Below are positions 54,624-63,280 of a DNA stretch of 64,000 nucleotides, piece after piece (position 1 is the stretch's first letter; each line of letters opens with the position of its first letter). The notes under the pieces are model-generated. The model searched no databases and was not told the DNA's origin. It was given only the letters and a program-made list of their open reading frames with translations. Origin of the DNA: Rhizobium sp. CIAT894 (GTDB lineage Bacteria; Pseudomonadota; Alphaproteobacteria; Rhizobiales; Rhizobiaceae); the NCBI RefSeq assembly GCF_000172795.2, contig NZ_CP020947.1:3624501-3688500 (forward strand), in the 5' to 3' direction. The position numbers and the translations under genes were made by a program.

Positions 54624-56671
54624 CCTGCTACCCGCAATTGCGCCTCCTGCTGCTGACCCGCGGCAACCAGGTGCCCGACGTCGAGAATGAGGGCGACGCT
54701 GCCGTCGCCGAGAATGGTGGCGCCCGAAAAGGTCGCGACGTCGTTGTGCAGTTTCGACATCGACTTGATGACCGTCTGGTGGTCGCCGATGATCTGGTCG
54801 ACGACGAGGCCGACACGCTCCGTGCCCGTGGAGATGACGACGACCTTCTGGTGCACGTCGGGCTTGGTGCCAGTGCGGAAGAGGTCGCGCAGGCGAAGGA
54901 ACGGCACCAGGCTGTCACGCAGCGAGATGAAGCTGCGGCCGCGCGAGCGCAGATCCTCTTCCAGCGACAATTCGAGGCATTCCTCGACCGCCGAGAGCGG
55001 GATGACGTAGCGGCCGGAACCGACACGCACGAGCAGCCCGTCGATGATGGCAAGCGTCAGCGGGATGCGCAGCGACACTTCCGAACCCTGTCCCGGCACG
55101 CTGACGATGTCGATCGCGCCGCGAAGCTCTTCGACCGTCTTCTTGACCACGTCCATACCGACGCCGCGGCCGGACAGATTGGTGATCGCCGCAGCCGTCG
55201 AGAAACCGGGGGCGAAGATCAGCTGCAGCAGCTCGGAATCGGAAAGAGGCTGGCCGGGATGGATGAGACCGGAAGATTCCGCCTTGGCGCGAACACGTTC
55301 GCGATCGATGCCGCGACCGTCGTCCTTGATCGAGATAATAACCTCGCCGCCGGCCTGGCGGGCCGAAAGCGTCACGGTGCCGGCTTCGGTCTTGCCGGCG
55401 GCAAGACGGTCGCCAGGCATCTCGAGGCCATGATCGATTGAGTTGCGCACCAGATGCACCAGCGGATCGGCCAGCCGCTCGATGACCGTCTTGTCGACTT
55501 CGGTGGTCTCCCCCTCCATCACCAGTTCGATCACCTTGCCGGTCTCACGGGCGAGATCGTGGACGAGGCGGCGGAAGCGGGAGAAGAGGGTTGCCACCGG
55601 CACCATGCGCAGCACCATCATCGTGTCGCGCAATTCACCGGAGAGGCGCTCGATTTCTTCCGAAACGGAGCGCAGCGCGATATCGGCGCTGGCGCTGGCA
55701 AGCTGACTGAGGCGCGATTGCGCGATGACAAGCTCGCCGACACGGTCCATCAGTTCGTCGAGACGCTCGGCCGGAACGCGGACATTCTCGGCCGACTTCG
55801 CCTGGCTGGCCGGCGCGGACGCCTCGCGCCTGGCCGGAACCGCCTCGACGGGACGAAACTGCGGGACGGCAGCCAGCGGAACCGGCACGGCTGATACGGC
55901 GGCGATGGGAACAGGTGTCGGCTTTACTTCGACCGGAGCGGCGGTTGCCCCTGCCGCGCAGCCGATCTCCTCGACACTGATTTCCATATCGTCGAGCACG
56001 AAGATGAAGACGTCGTCGATCGCCGAGCGGTCCTGCTCGCTGGTCAGCGTCACATCCCAGGTAATGTGGAGTTCCGTCGGAGTGAGCTCGTCGAGAGGCG
56101 GAATGGCTGATGTATTGGCGCGCACGGTGCATTCGCCGAGGTCGCGCAGCTCGTCCAGCAGGCCGAGCGGATTGGTGCCGTTGGCCATCGAATTGGCCGG
56201 CAGGCTGAAGCGGATGCGCCAGCTGTTCTTTTTCTTTGCCGGGGCTTCGCGCACGACCGCGGGTGCGGAAACAGCTGCCAACGCTGGAGCGGGCGCCTTG
56301 CCGCCGACGGCGGCCTGCAACTGCGCCAGAAGTTTCTGGCCGGTATCGCCATGATCGGCATCCGGCTGGTCGACGAGGGCGCGCATGTGGTCCTGGGTGG
56401 CGAGAACGGCGGCGACCAGTTCGCTCGTCGCCGCGACCTCTCCCTTGCGGACGCGGTCGAAAGCCGTTTCGCAATGATGAGTGAAGGCTGCGAGCGCCTC
56501 GAAGCCGAACATCGCGCCGGAGCCCTTGAGCGTGTGCAGCCCGCGGAACACGGCATCGACGAGGTCCTTGTTGCCGAGATCGTGGGTCAGATCGAGAAGA
56601 CCGGCCTCGATCGCTTCGAGGCATTCGGCTGCTTCCATGCGGAATACGGCGACCGGATCGAGCGTACTCAT
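54620..56671 (-). CDS. cheA: Chemotaxis histidine kinase CheA
   Basis: Encodes 683 residues. The P1 phosphotransfer domain has the phospho-His46 in GLHTLKGSGAMFGFE. A P2-like region covers about residues 150-270. P3 dimerisation (RLDELMDRVGELVIAQSRL) is followed by the P4 ATPase with HLVRNSIDHGLEMPG (N box, near residue 410), DDGRGID and GRGVGMDVVKKTVEEL, then the CheW-like P5 (RFISLRDSLVPFLRLRDLF-like RSFISLRDSLVPFLRL). It controls CheY and CheB phosphorylation. It overlaps cheY and cheW by 4 bases each. Confidence 0.97.
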   Translation of the reverse strand: MSTLDPVAVFRMEAAECLEAIEAGLLDLTHDLGNKDLVDAVFRGLHTLKGSGAMFGFEALAAFTHHCETAFDRVRKGEVAATSELVAAVLATQDHMRALVDQPDADHGDTGQKLLAQLQAAVGGKAPAPALAAVSAPAVVREAPAKKKNSWRIRFSLPANSMANGTNPLGLLDELRDLGECTVRANTSAIPPLDELTPTELHITWDVTLTSEQDRSAIDDVFIFVLDDMEISVEEIGCAAGATAAPVEVKPTPVPIAAVSAVPVPLAAVPQFRPVEAVPARREASAPASQAKSAENVRVPAERLDELMDRVGELVIAQSRLSQLASASADIALRSVSEEIERLSGELRDTMMVLRMVPVATLFSRFRRLVHDLARETGKVIELVMEGETTEVDKTVIERLADPLVHLVRNSIDHGLEMPGDRLAAGKTEAGTVTLSARQAGGEVIISIKDDGRGIDRERVRAKAESSGLIHPGQPLSDSELLQLIFAPGFSTAAAITNLSGRGVGMDVVKKTVEELRGAIDIVSVPGQGSEVSLRIPLTLAIIDGLLVRVGSGRYVIPLSAVEECLELSLEEDLRSRGRSFISLRDSLVPFLRLRDLFRTGTKPDVHQKVVVISTGTERVGLVVDQIIGDHQTVIKSMSKLHNDVATFSGATILGDGSVALILDVGHLVAAGQQQEAQLRVAG

Positions 56672-57036
56672 CTTCCGAGGACCTTTTTGACGATCTTCAC
56701 CAGATTTTCCGGGTCGAAGGGCTTGGTCAGCCAGCCCGTTGCACCCGCTGCCTTGGCGCGAGCCTTGAGATCGGCGTCGGATTCCGTCGTCAGGAAGATG
56801 ATCGGAACACCGGCCTGCCCGGGCAGCTTCCGCAGTTCCTCGATCATCGTCAGCCCGTCCATGACCGGCATGTTGAGATCGGTCACGATCAGATCGAAGC
56901 TGCTGCTCTTGGCCTTCGCGAGGCCTTCCGCCCCGTCGGCGGCCTCGGTGACGCTGTAACCGGCATTCGACAGCGTGACCTTGGTGGTCAGGCGGATGCT
57001 GGCGGAATCATCAACAGTCAGGATATTTGCACTCAT
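56668..57036 (-). CDS. cheY: Chemotaxis response regulator CheY
   Basis: Encodes 122 residues, a single receiver domain. The acidic pair is D9/D10 in ILTVDDSASIR, the phospho-acceptor is Asp53 in LIVTDLNMPVMDG, the switch Thr is in IIFLTTESD, and the Lys is in WLTKPFDPE. It would carry the signal from CheA to the flagellar switch or, in this cluster type, to another output. It overlaps the STAS gene and cheA by 4 bases each. Confidence 0.96.
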   Translation of the reverse strand: MSANILTVDDSASIRLTTKVTLSNAGYSVTEAADGAEGLAKAKSSSFDLIVTDLNMPVMDGLTMIEELRKLPGQAGVPIIFLTTESDADLKARAKAAGATGWLTKPFDPENLVKIVKKVLGR

Positions 57037-57362
57037 AACGCTACCTCTTTATGCAACCAGAACTTGGCATCTTCTTGATCGAAGGATTCGATGAAACCTG
57101 CGCGCTCAAGTACCTTCAGGACCGAGCCGCGAGCAGGTGTAGAAAGCTTGAATGTCTTCCCGTCAGATTTTGCTTGGCGGCGCGATGACTCTATGAGTTG
57201 AACGAAACTCAGATCCGCTTCCGCACTTTCGGGAATGTCGATAACGATTGTATCGCGACCCTGAAATGCATCAGAAAACTTTAAATATAGTTCGGATACT
57301 GAGCGAATACTCAGCACGTCCGGCAAATTTATAGATTCGTGATATTGTTTAGGAGTATCCAA
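57033..57362 (-). CDS. STAS-domain protein at the head of the che operon
   Basis: Encodes 109 residues from a TTG at 57362, preceded by the strong ribosome site GGGGAGG five bases upstream. The open frame reaches an ATG at 57488, but that has no ribosome site and lies in AT-rich leader. The STAS fold is seen as SVSELYLKFSDAFQGRDTI, VIDIPESAEADLSFVQLIES and FKLSTPARGSVLKVLERAGF. The phospho-Ser usual in SpoIIAA-like proteins is not obvious (ADLSFVQL may hold it). It overlaps cheY by 4 bases, so it belongs to the cluster. It resembles the small first gene of other rhizobial che operons; its role is unknown. Confidence 0.8.
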   Translation of the reverse strand: MDTPKQYHESINLPDVLSIRSVSELYLKFSDAFQGRDTIVIDIPESAEADLSFVQLIESSRRQAKSDGKTFKLSTPARGSVLKVLERAGFIESFDQEDAKFWLHKEVAL

Positions 57363-57701
57363 CGCAGCCTCCCCGGCCAGAGAAATACTTGATGACCTTG
57401 AAAGGACTCTCACGGCAGCGTTAATGCAGGGTAAACAGCGGTTGTATGAAACTACCGTATAACGAGTCTCGAGACTCCCAATTCTCATGGGGAATAAGTT
57501 GTATTATTCTCTCAGAATTTAGAAATAAATAAAATAAAAGCAACAAGTTAAGCAAAATTAACCCTTGGCGGATCCGGCACGGCGCCCCATCCACATCTTT
57601 CGTTAATCACAACGCTGACGAGTCCGGCGCGTTTACCGGACGTTTCCATCCTGCCCGTAGAAATAGAGTCAGATTAGCCTATGTTTTAAGAAAAGGTACA
57701 A
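57363..57701. promoter_or_regulatory. Divergent control region of the che cluster
   Basis: AT-rich gap between the STAS gene and the soluble receptor-like gene. It holds an inverted repeat GTTAA (57547-57551) / TTAAC (57558-57562) with a 6-base centre, one short of the CtrA N7 spacing, so CtrA control is not supported by the strict rule. It is likely to contain both promoters. Confidence 0.45.
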
Positions 57702-59447
57702 ATGTTGGCACACGCTCTGGTATCGCCGAACGCTGCAGCCTACACATCCGGACGGGACATCGGCCGGACCCTGGAATCCGCCCGCAGCCGGGTCGAGGAA
57801 CGTTTTCTCGAAGGTGGCACGGTGCTGCTCTCGGTGATGGATGTCCTCAACCGCCTGCTGAATTCTCTCGAGGGCGTCACCGCGGCGCTGGACAATGGAG
57901 AGTCGAGCGATACCGGTGCCGACCTCCGTGCCACGGTGGAGAGCCTGACGGCGCTGCCCGTCATCGAAGAAAATCGTCAGCAGGCACTCGTCTCGCTGGC
58001 GCAGACCGGCAGGGAGCTACGCAAGTACGTCTCCGACATGCAGGAGACGATGCGTTATCTCAGAACCTTCGCCGTCACCGTGAAGATCACCGGCGCCGGC
58101 CTTCCTGAATTCGCCGGCTTCGCCCAGGAGATTCTGGAACGAATCTATTCCGGCACCGATGAGGTCAACCGGTTCGCCACGCATCTCGATAGCCTCGACA
58201 AGGAGGTCAAACTCGCCGCCTCCTTCGGCGCCAGCGTCTCCAAGGGCTATGCCGATACCGTTCCGGCCGTCGCTGCCGCCCTGCGCGACGATGCCGCCAA
58301 GATCGCCCAACACCGCAAGAATCTCGGCGTCGTCGCCCGCGAGGTCGGTGCGATTGCCCGCGGCGTCCAGAGCAAGGCTGCCTCGACGCTGTCTGCCCTG
58401 CAGATCGGCGATATTACCCGCCAGCGCATCGAGCATGTGCAGGCCACCCTTTCGCTGCTTGAGGAATTCTTTGCCGGCGAAGACGGCGCAAAGCTCGATG
58501 CCGGTGCCCGCAAGCGCCTGCAGAACGTCATCCACCATCTGACCGCAGCGCAGATGAGCGATATGTGCGCCAATTTTCAGCGGGATTCGGAAAATGTCGT
58601 CACGACGATCGCCAGTTTCGATCACGACATGCGGGAGATCCTCAAGCTGCGCGACCGGATGAGCGGTGAGAGCGGCGAAGCCGGCGGCAATTTCATGCGG
58701 GCGCTGGAATCCAGCGTTTCGGCCGCCCACGAAATCGTCCAGCAAGTCGACACGGCAAGCCGGCAGGCCGACCAGGTGAGCCAGTCGACATCAGGGACGG
58801 CCGCCAAACTTTCCGAATCGATCGCCAACATCCGCGCCGTCAAAACCGACATTCATTACATGGCCTTGAACACCAACCTGCGCTGCAGCCGCCTCGGCGA
58901 GGAAGGCAGGTCGATCAACGTCGTCACCGCCGAGCTGCGCATCTTCGCCGGCAAGCTCGACGAATCCGCCGACGCCATCGTCACCGGCCTGCCGGCGCTC
59001 GAAGCCGCAGCCGGGTGCGTCGCCCCCGCCACCGATGTCGGGGCCGGCGGCCTTGGAGAAAGCCTGACGTCGGCCGTCGGCAACATCCGCTCCGCGGCCA
59101 ACATGATGGAAAACGAGCTGAAGGTGCTCGCCGAGAACGGTCGTGAGGTCGCCACCAAGATCAGCCTGCTGATCGGCAAACTCGATTTTCAGCGCGATCT
59201 CGGTGAGGTCTTTGCCCGTTGCGCCGATCTGCTCGAAAGCGCCGCCGGCACCGAGGTCGCCGATATCTCGGATCTCGCCGAGGCAATCGCACCGCTCGAC
59301 CGCAAGATCTTCAAGGCCTACACAATGGTCCAGGAGCGCAACATTCATCGCGACATCTTCCCGGCAAACGACGACAGCGCCCCCGCCCCTGTCGAGACCG
59401 CCAAACCCGAAAACGACGAGGACCTTTTCGCCGACGCGCTTTTTTAA
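57702..59447 (+). CDS. Soluble receptor-like protein divergent from the che operon
   Basis: Encodes 581 residues without signal peptide or membrane helix. It is mostly helical (LAQTGRELRKYVSDMQETMR; TLSALQIGDITRQRIEHVQA). Near residue 385 it has a degenerate version of the receptor tip: IHYMALNTNLRCSRLGEEGR followed by SINVVTAELRIFAGKLDESAD, which parallels the MALNA-EAARAGE-GFAVVA motif. The C terminus is acidic and ends FADALF. I infer a cytoplasmic chemoreceptor-like or CheA-interacting protein, perhaps also scaffold or phosphatase-like. The nearby cluster suggests it serves the same pathway. The function is unproven. Confidence 0.75.
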   Translation: MLAHALVSPNAAAYTSGRDIGRTLESARSRVEERFLEGGTVLLSVMDVLNRLLNSLEGVTAALDNGESSDTGADLRATVESLTALPVIEENRQQALVSLAQTGRELRKYVSDMQETMRYLRTFAVTVKITGAGLPEFAGFAQEILERIYSGTDEVNRFATHLDSLDKEVKLAASFGASVSKGYADTVPAVAAALRDDAAKIAQHRKNLGVVAREVGAIARGVQSKAASTLSALQIGDITRQRIEHVQATLSLLEEFFAGEDGAKLDAGARKRLQNVIHHLTAAQMSDMCANFQRDSENVVTTIASFDHDMREILKLRDRMSGESGEAGGNFMRALESSVSAAHEIVQQVDTASRQADQVSQSTSGTAAKLSESIANIRAVKTDIHYMALNTNLRCSRLGEEGRSINVVTAELRIFAGKLDESADAIVTGLPALEAAAGCVAPATDVGAGGLGESLTSAVGNIRSAANMMENELKVLAENGREVATKISLLIGKLDFQRDLGEVFARCADLLESAAGTEVADISDLAEAIAPLDRKIFKAYTMVQERNIHRDIFPANDDSAPAPVETAKPENDEDLFADALF

Positions 59448-59473
59448 AAGCGCTCGATGAGAACGCGCGGCGG

Positions 59474-60556
59474 CTATCGCCGCCGGAACTTGTTGGCGGC
59501 CTCGATTGCCGCCTTCTGTTGGTCGTCCTCAATGCCCAGGTAGAAATCCTCGAGCGACGGATCGGCAAGCCCGGCCCGGCGCGACAGCACATACCATTTC
59601 GCCGCCTCGACCGGGTCGGGCGGCGTGCCGATGGCGTTGATATAGAGATGGGCGAGCTTGTTCTGCGCTGCGACATTGCCGCCATTGGCGGCAAGTTTCA
59701 GCCATTCGAAGCCCTTGACGTAGTCCCTCGGCCCGCCGACGCCATTGACGAGCCAGATGCCGAGATCGAGCTGGGCCGTGTCGAAACCGGCGCGCGCAGC
59801 GCGCGCCATCCACTCGCGGGCGAGCTGCTTCTTTTCTTCCGGCAAGTCCTTCAGCGTCGCATAGATCTGCGCCACGGCATATTGCGAATCGGCAATGCCC
59901 TGCTCGGCCGATTTCTCGTAGAATGGCAGCGCGAGCTTCAGTCCCTTCTCGCCGGGATTGTCGGCGACGAGGAGTTGCGCCCAGTTGAATTCCGCCGAAG
60001 GATTGCCGGCCTCGGCCGCCTTGTGCATGAAGTCGTCGGCCTTGGCTTTGTCGCGCGGCACGCCCTCGCCTTCCATCAGCATCAGCGCATATTTGAACAT
60101 TGCCGCCGCATCGCCGCCTTCGGCCGCCTTGCCGTACCAGAAGGCCGCATTTTTCACGTCTTTCTTGACGCCGAGACCTTGCGAGAGAATCTCGCCGATC
60201 AGCGTCTGCGCCGCGGCATCGCCGAGTTGGGCGCGCGGCAGCGCCTTGTCCATTGCCGTCAGGTAGTAACCGCGCTGGAAGGCGCCGTAAGCCTCGTCGA
60301 CAGGTCCCTTGTAATCCTTTTCCGGCGGCAGATCCGGCAGCTTCGCACCCATGCGGTCGAACACGCCGACACCATCGGAGGGCCGCACGACCGGGCCGGA
60401 AGGCCGGTCGGTGCGGAAAGTCGAGGTCGGCCCGGAGCTTGGCTGGTTTATGACGCTATCGGTTGCTTGCGCCAAGGCGATATCCGGCCCGGCCGCGAAG
60501 AGGGCGGCCATGCTGGCAAGGGCAAATTTCAACAGGCGGGCGGTCTGGATCGGCAT
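59474..60556 (-). CDS. Sel1-repeat (TPR-like) exported protein
   Basis: Encodes 360 residues. The signal peptide MPIQTARLLKFALASMAALF leads to a Pro/Ser/Thr linker. Seven or more Sel1-type repeats follow from about residue 100 (e.g. AAFWYGKAAEGGDAAAMFKY, FNWAQLLVADNPGEKG, EWLKLAANGGNVAAQNKLAH). Such proteins act as periplasmic scaffolds, some in exopolysaccharide or stress signalling. The ATG at 60556 gives the signal peptide; a longer frame upstream overlaps the thiamine gene. It is convergent with the receptor-like gene at 59447. Confidence 0.88.
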   Translation of the reverse strand: MPIQTARLLKFALASMAALFAAGPDIALAQATDSVINQPSSGPTSTFRTDRPSGPVVRPSDGVGVFDRMGAKLPDLPPEKDYKGPVDEAYGAFQRGYYLTAMDKALPRAQLGDAAAQTLIGEILSQGLGVKKDVKNAAFWYGKAAEGGDAAAMFKYALMLMEGEGVPRDKAKADDFMHKAAEAGNPSAEFNWAQLLVADNPGEKGLKLALPFYEKSAEQGIADSQYAVAQIYATLKDLPEEKKQLAREWMARAARAGFDTAQLDLGIWLVNGVGGPRDYVKGFEWLKLAANGGNVAAQNKLAHLYINAIGTPPDPVEAAKWYVLSRRAGLADPSLEDFYLGIEDDQQKAAIEAANKFRRR

Positions 60557-60566
60557 GAGCGCGATT

Positions 60567-61220
60567 TCAATCCTCAAACCGTGGCGCTTTTTCGTCAAGC
60601 AACGCGTTGATTTCGGCGACGATAGATGGCGCCCGGGCGGGCTCGCCGAAGACCGCCAGCCGCAGCGCCACGAACTCCGCTCCGGTCTCGGCGACGGCAA
60701 GCGCCGAGGCCGGATCGGTGCCGCCCATGACGATGCAGGGAATCTCGATCATCGAGGCCCACCATTCGCCGAGCGCAAGGTTCTTCGGATGCGCCTCGGG
60801 CTTGATATCGCCGTCGAGCTTGCCGAAGAAGATATAGTCCGGCCTGACTTCGCCGATCTCGAGCGCTTTGTGACGGTCGGCCGCGTTGCCGCCGCCGACG
60901 ATCAGTTTCGGCGCGTGTTTATCGATCGCCTCCGAAAGCGCCTCCGCATTGCCGGAAAGATGCAGGCCATCGGCCTTCGCCCGGCCTGCAACACGGCTGT
61001 CGCCTGATATCAGCGCCGCCGCTCCGGCATCCTGGATCAGCGGCACCAGCTTCTCCGCATGTTTCTGGAAGGTGCCGTCGTCGAGCCCATATTGCGGCAC
61101 GATCACCGAGGCGACATCGCCGCCCTTCAGCGCGTCGGCGACAATCCTCGTCTGTTGATCGGCATCGGCAATATCCGGTGCGATGAGCACAAGGCGGCAG
61201 CGGTTTTCCGGTTCGGTCAT
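60567..61220 (-). CDS. Thiamine phosphate synthase family protein
   Basis: Encodes 217 residues of the ThiE TIM-barrel family: CRLVLIAPDI at the start, AALISGDSRVAGRAKADGLH near residue 90, PDYIFFGKLDG near residue 135 and CIVMGGTDPASALAVAETGA near residue 175. ThiE couples the thiazole and pyrimidine moieties into thiamine phosphate. Some motifs are weaker than in canonical ThiE (the typical GPxFPTxTK is replaced by FFGKLDGDIKPE), so a related non-thiamine role is possible. Other thi genes are not nearby. It lies 10 bases upstream of the Sel1 gene and may be cotranscribed. Confidence 0.8.
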   Translation of the reverse strand: MTEPENRCRLVLIAPDIADADQQTRIVADALKGGDVASVIVPQYGLDDGTFQKHAEKLVPLIQDAGAAALISGDSRVAGRAKADGLHLSGNAEALSEAIDKHAPKLIVGGGNAADRHKALEIGEVRPDYIFFGKLDGDIKPEAHPKNLALGEWWASMIEIPCIVMGGTDPASALAVAETGAEFVALRLAVFGEPARAPSIVAEINALLDEKAPRFED

Positions 61221-61327
61221 GAGGTCTTTCCGTTTCCTGCGAATTTCCCCTCGAAATGAGGGAGCCGCACTCGTTTTGTGTGAGTAGTTCCGTTAGACGA
61301 GGCTTGCAAGAGGAGGACGTCGAAAGC

Positions 61328-62092
61328 ATGCCGCAGGATTTGTCATTCTACTACGCCGCCGTGCCTGCCGTTCTGCTGGTGGGCCTCGCAAAGGGCGGCA
61401 TGGGCGACGCTTTGTCGCTGATCGGCCTGCCCTTCCTCGCCCTCGTCGTCTCGCCGGTCGAGGCGGCGGCGATCCTTCTGCCGATCCTGGTCTTCATGGA
61501 CATGATCTCGCTCGTCATCTGGCGCAAGCACGGCGACTGGGCGACGCTGAAGATCATGCTGCCGGGCGCCGTCTTCGGCATCGCGCTGGGCTGGGCGACC
61601 TCGGCACTCGTTCCGGGCAATGTGCTGCGCATCGTCATCGGCGCGGTGACCATCCTCTTCTGCCTGCGCTATTTCTGGAACAATTACGGCCCGGGCGCCG
61701 ACAAGATAGTCCCGCCGCGCGGCCAGCGACCGGTGGCCGCCGGCCTCTGGGGCACGTTTTCCGGTTACGGCAGCTTCGTCGCGCATGCGGGCGGCGCGCC
61801 CTTTCAGATCTATGCCCTGCCGCTGAAACTGCAGCCGCGCGAATATACCGGCACCAGCGTGCGCTTCTTTGCGATCCTCAACGCCATCAAGCTGATCCCC
61901 TATTTCGCGCTCGGCCAGCTCGATACCCAGAATCTTGCGACCTCCGCGACGCTTCTGCCCTTCGCTCCGCTCGCCACCCTCGCCGGCGCCTGGTGCGTGC
62001 GCCGCATGAGACCGGCGATCTTCTATCCGTTCATGTATGCGATGGCCCTGATCGCTGCGTTGCTGATCGTGCGCGAGGGCCTTGGCTGGTAA
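61328..62092 (+). CDS. TauE/SafE-family sulfite exporter-type membrane protein
   Basis: Encodes 254 residues with eight membrane helices and the TauE signature at the start (VGLAKGGMGDALSLIGLPFL), plus GYGSFVAHAGGAPFQIYALP near residue 145, the second half of the internal repeat. The family carries sulfoacetate, sulfite or other small anions; the substrate is not visible. The ATG at 61328 has GAGGAGG 10 bases upstream; the frame also extends to 61256 without support. Confidence 0.88.
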   Translation: MPQDLSFYYAAVPAVLLVGLAKGGMGDALSLIGLPFLALVVSPVEAAAILLPILVFMDMISLVIWRKHGDWATLKIMLPGAVFGIALGWATSALVPGNVLRIVIGAVTILFCLRYFWNNYGPGADKIVPPRGQRPVAAGLWGTFSGYGSFVAHAGGAPFQIYALPLKLQPREYTGTSVRFFAILNAIKLIPYFALGQLDTQNLATSATLLPFAPLATLAGAWCVRRMRPAIFYPFMYAMALIAALLIVREGLGW

Positions 62093-62159
62093 GGGCTCCA
62101 GCACGCTGCATTGCACAATTTCCTTGCTGCGGCGGCCGGTTTGACGTAGCGTTCCCGTT

Positions 62160-62420
62160 ATGTCGAACACGGACCCTTTCTCTGCGATTGCCGATCCGAA
62201 CCGGCGTTTTCTGCTGGAGGAGTTGCGCCGCGCACCACGGACGGTCAACGAACTCGCCGAGGGCCTGCCGATCAGCCGCCCCGCTGTTTCGCAGCACCTG
62301 AAGGCGCTGCTCGACAGCAACCTCGTCTCGGTGACATCGGAAGGCACGAAACGCATCTATACGGTCAACAACCGCGGTTTCGACGCCCTCAATTTATGGC
62401 TGGATCAGTTCTGGGCTTAA
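62160..62420 (+). CDS. ArsR-family winged-helix regulator
   Basis: Encodes 86 residues: DPFSAIADPNRRFLLEELRR, the helix-turn-helix ELAEGLPISRPAVSQHLKAL and the wing VTSEGTKRIYTVN. No metal-site cysteines are present. It resembles the short ArsR regulators that pair with SRPBCC proteins, but no partner lies beside it. It is 67 bases downstream of the TauE gene. Confidence 0.87.
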   Translation: MSNTDPFSAIADPNRRFLLEELRRAPRTVNELAEGLPISRPAVSQHLKALLDSNLVSVTSEGTKRIYTVNNRGFDALNLWLDQFWA

Positions 62421-62429
62421 GGCCTGCCC

Positions 62430-62600
62430 GGCTAAAGCGCGTCGCGATCTTTCAGATTAGCTCCTTGCGCTTCAGATCGTTGCGCTTCAGGTCCTTGATT
62501 TACGCACATCCCTATCGCAAAAGCGCCAACCGCGATGCTGCAGGCATCGGGCTGGCGCAAATCTGGTGTGAAATCACCGGTTCTTGCTGATTTTAGGCGG
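62430..62600. repeat. Possible dispersed rhizobial repeat
   Basis: A CTTCAG unit occurs twice, in TTGCGCTTCAGATCGTTGCG and then GCTTCAGGTCCTTGATTTAC (about 62465-62503). It is followed by an inverted repeat GCGCCA / TGGCGC around 62523-62557. The content resembles palindromic repeats seen elsewhere in rhizobial genomes, but no second copy is in this window. Confidence 0.4.
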
Positions 62601-62657
62601 AATGGATGGATTTACCTTTTCTTTCGCAAGACGATCGACCGGCGACCCTTGGGAAGA

Positions 62658-62831
62658 TCAGTGGACGGATGACTTGAGACGCTGAATCTCGTCCTTGATG
62701 CGCAACTTGCGGCGCTTGCATTCGGCAATTTCCGTATCGGAGATAGAGGGAGCTGTTCTGAGCGTGTGCAACTCTTCCTCGAGAGCGACATGTTTTTTCT
62801 GGAGTGATTCAAGATGAGCTTCAACTGTCAT
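62658..62831 (-). CDS. DUF465/YdcH-family coiled-coil protein (minus strand)
   Basis: The reverse frame from ATG 62831 encodes 57 residues: MTVEAHLESLQKKHVALEEE, LHTLRTAPSISDTEIAE and CKRRKLRIKDEIQRLKSS. The pattern CKRRKLRIKDEI is diagnostic of the DUF465 (YdcH) helical-hairpin family. It is divergent from a second DUF465 gene 228 bases away. The function is unknown. Confidence 0.8.
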   Translation of the reverse strand: MTVEAHLESLQKKHVALEEELHTLRTAPSISDTEIAECKRRKLRIKDEIQRLKSSVH

Positions 62832-63059
62832 TTGACCCTTCCTTCCTCTTACCCTCCCCGGCCATCAGCGTCGGGGATCAAGGTGTCAACGGCGGGGACT
62901 GTGACATATTTTTGACGGCTTGTCGAAGGCCAAAAGATGAAGACTGGATGGCAATTTCATGATCAAGACTAACTAGCCGTTACCTGTATTTGGTGATAGG
63001 AGCTTGCGGAAATCATCGGCAGATCGGACAAGATCCGAGGACGATAACGGGGAATGCAT

Positions 63060-63263
63060 ATGGCCGATCAGGAACAGGCGGAAATCAGGCTGACGGTAGC
63101 ACGGCTGCGCCAGGAGCACGAGGATTTCGACGCCGCGATCAACGCCATGATCCAGATCGGATGCGATGCTCTGCGGATCCAGCGCATGAAGAAGAAGAAG
63201 CTCGTCATCAAGGACAGGCTCTCCAAGCTGGAAGATCAGATCATCCCTGACATCATCGCTTGA
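63060..63263 (+). CDS. DUF465/YdcH-family coiled-coil protein (plus strand)
   Basis: Encodes 67 residues: [34 protein letters not shown] and the diagnostic [20 protein letters not shown]. The ATG at 63060 is well spaced from the AACGGGGA ribosome site; an ATG 6 bases earlier is too close. It is found immediately upstream of purE in many Rhizobiales and starts 221 bases before it, so it may be cotranscribed. The paralogue at 62658 has the same core motif. Confidence 0.85.
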   Translation: MADQEQAEIRLTVARLRQEHEDFDAAINAMIQIGCDALRIQRMKKKKLVIKDRLSKLEDQIIPDIIA

Positions 63264-63280
63264 GAGGGGTAACGACAACG

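Noticed and set aside
57547..57562. CtrA box in the che divergent promoter
   Set aside because: The spacing between the TTAA halves is 6, not 7, so the strict consensus is not met.
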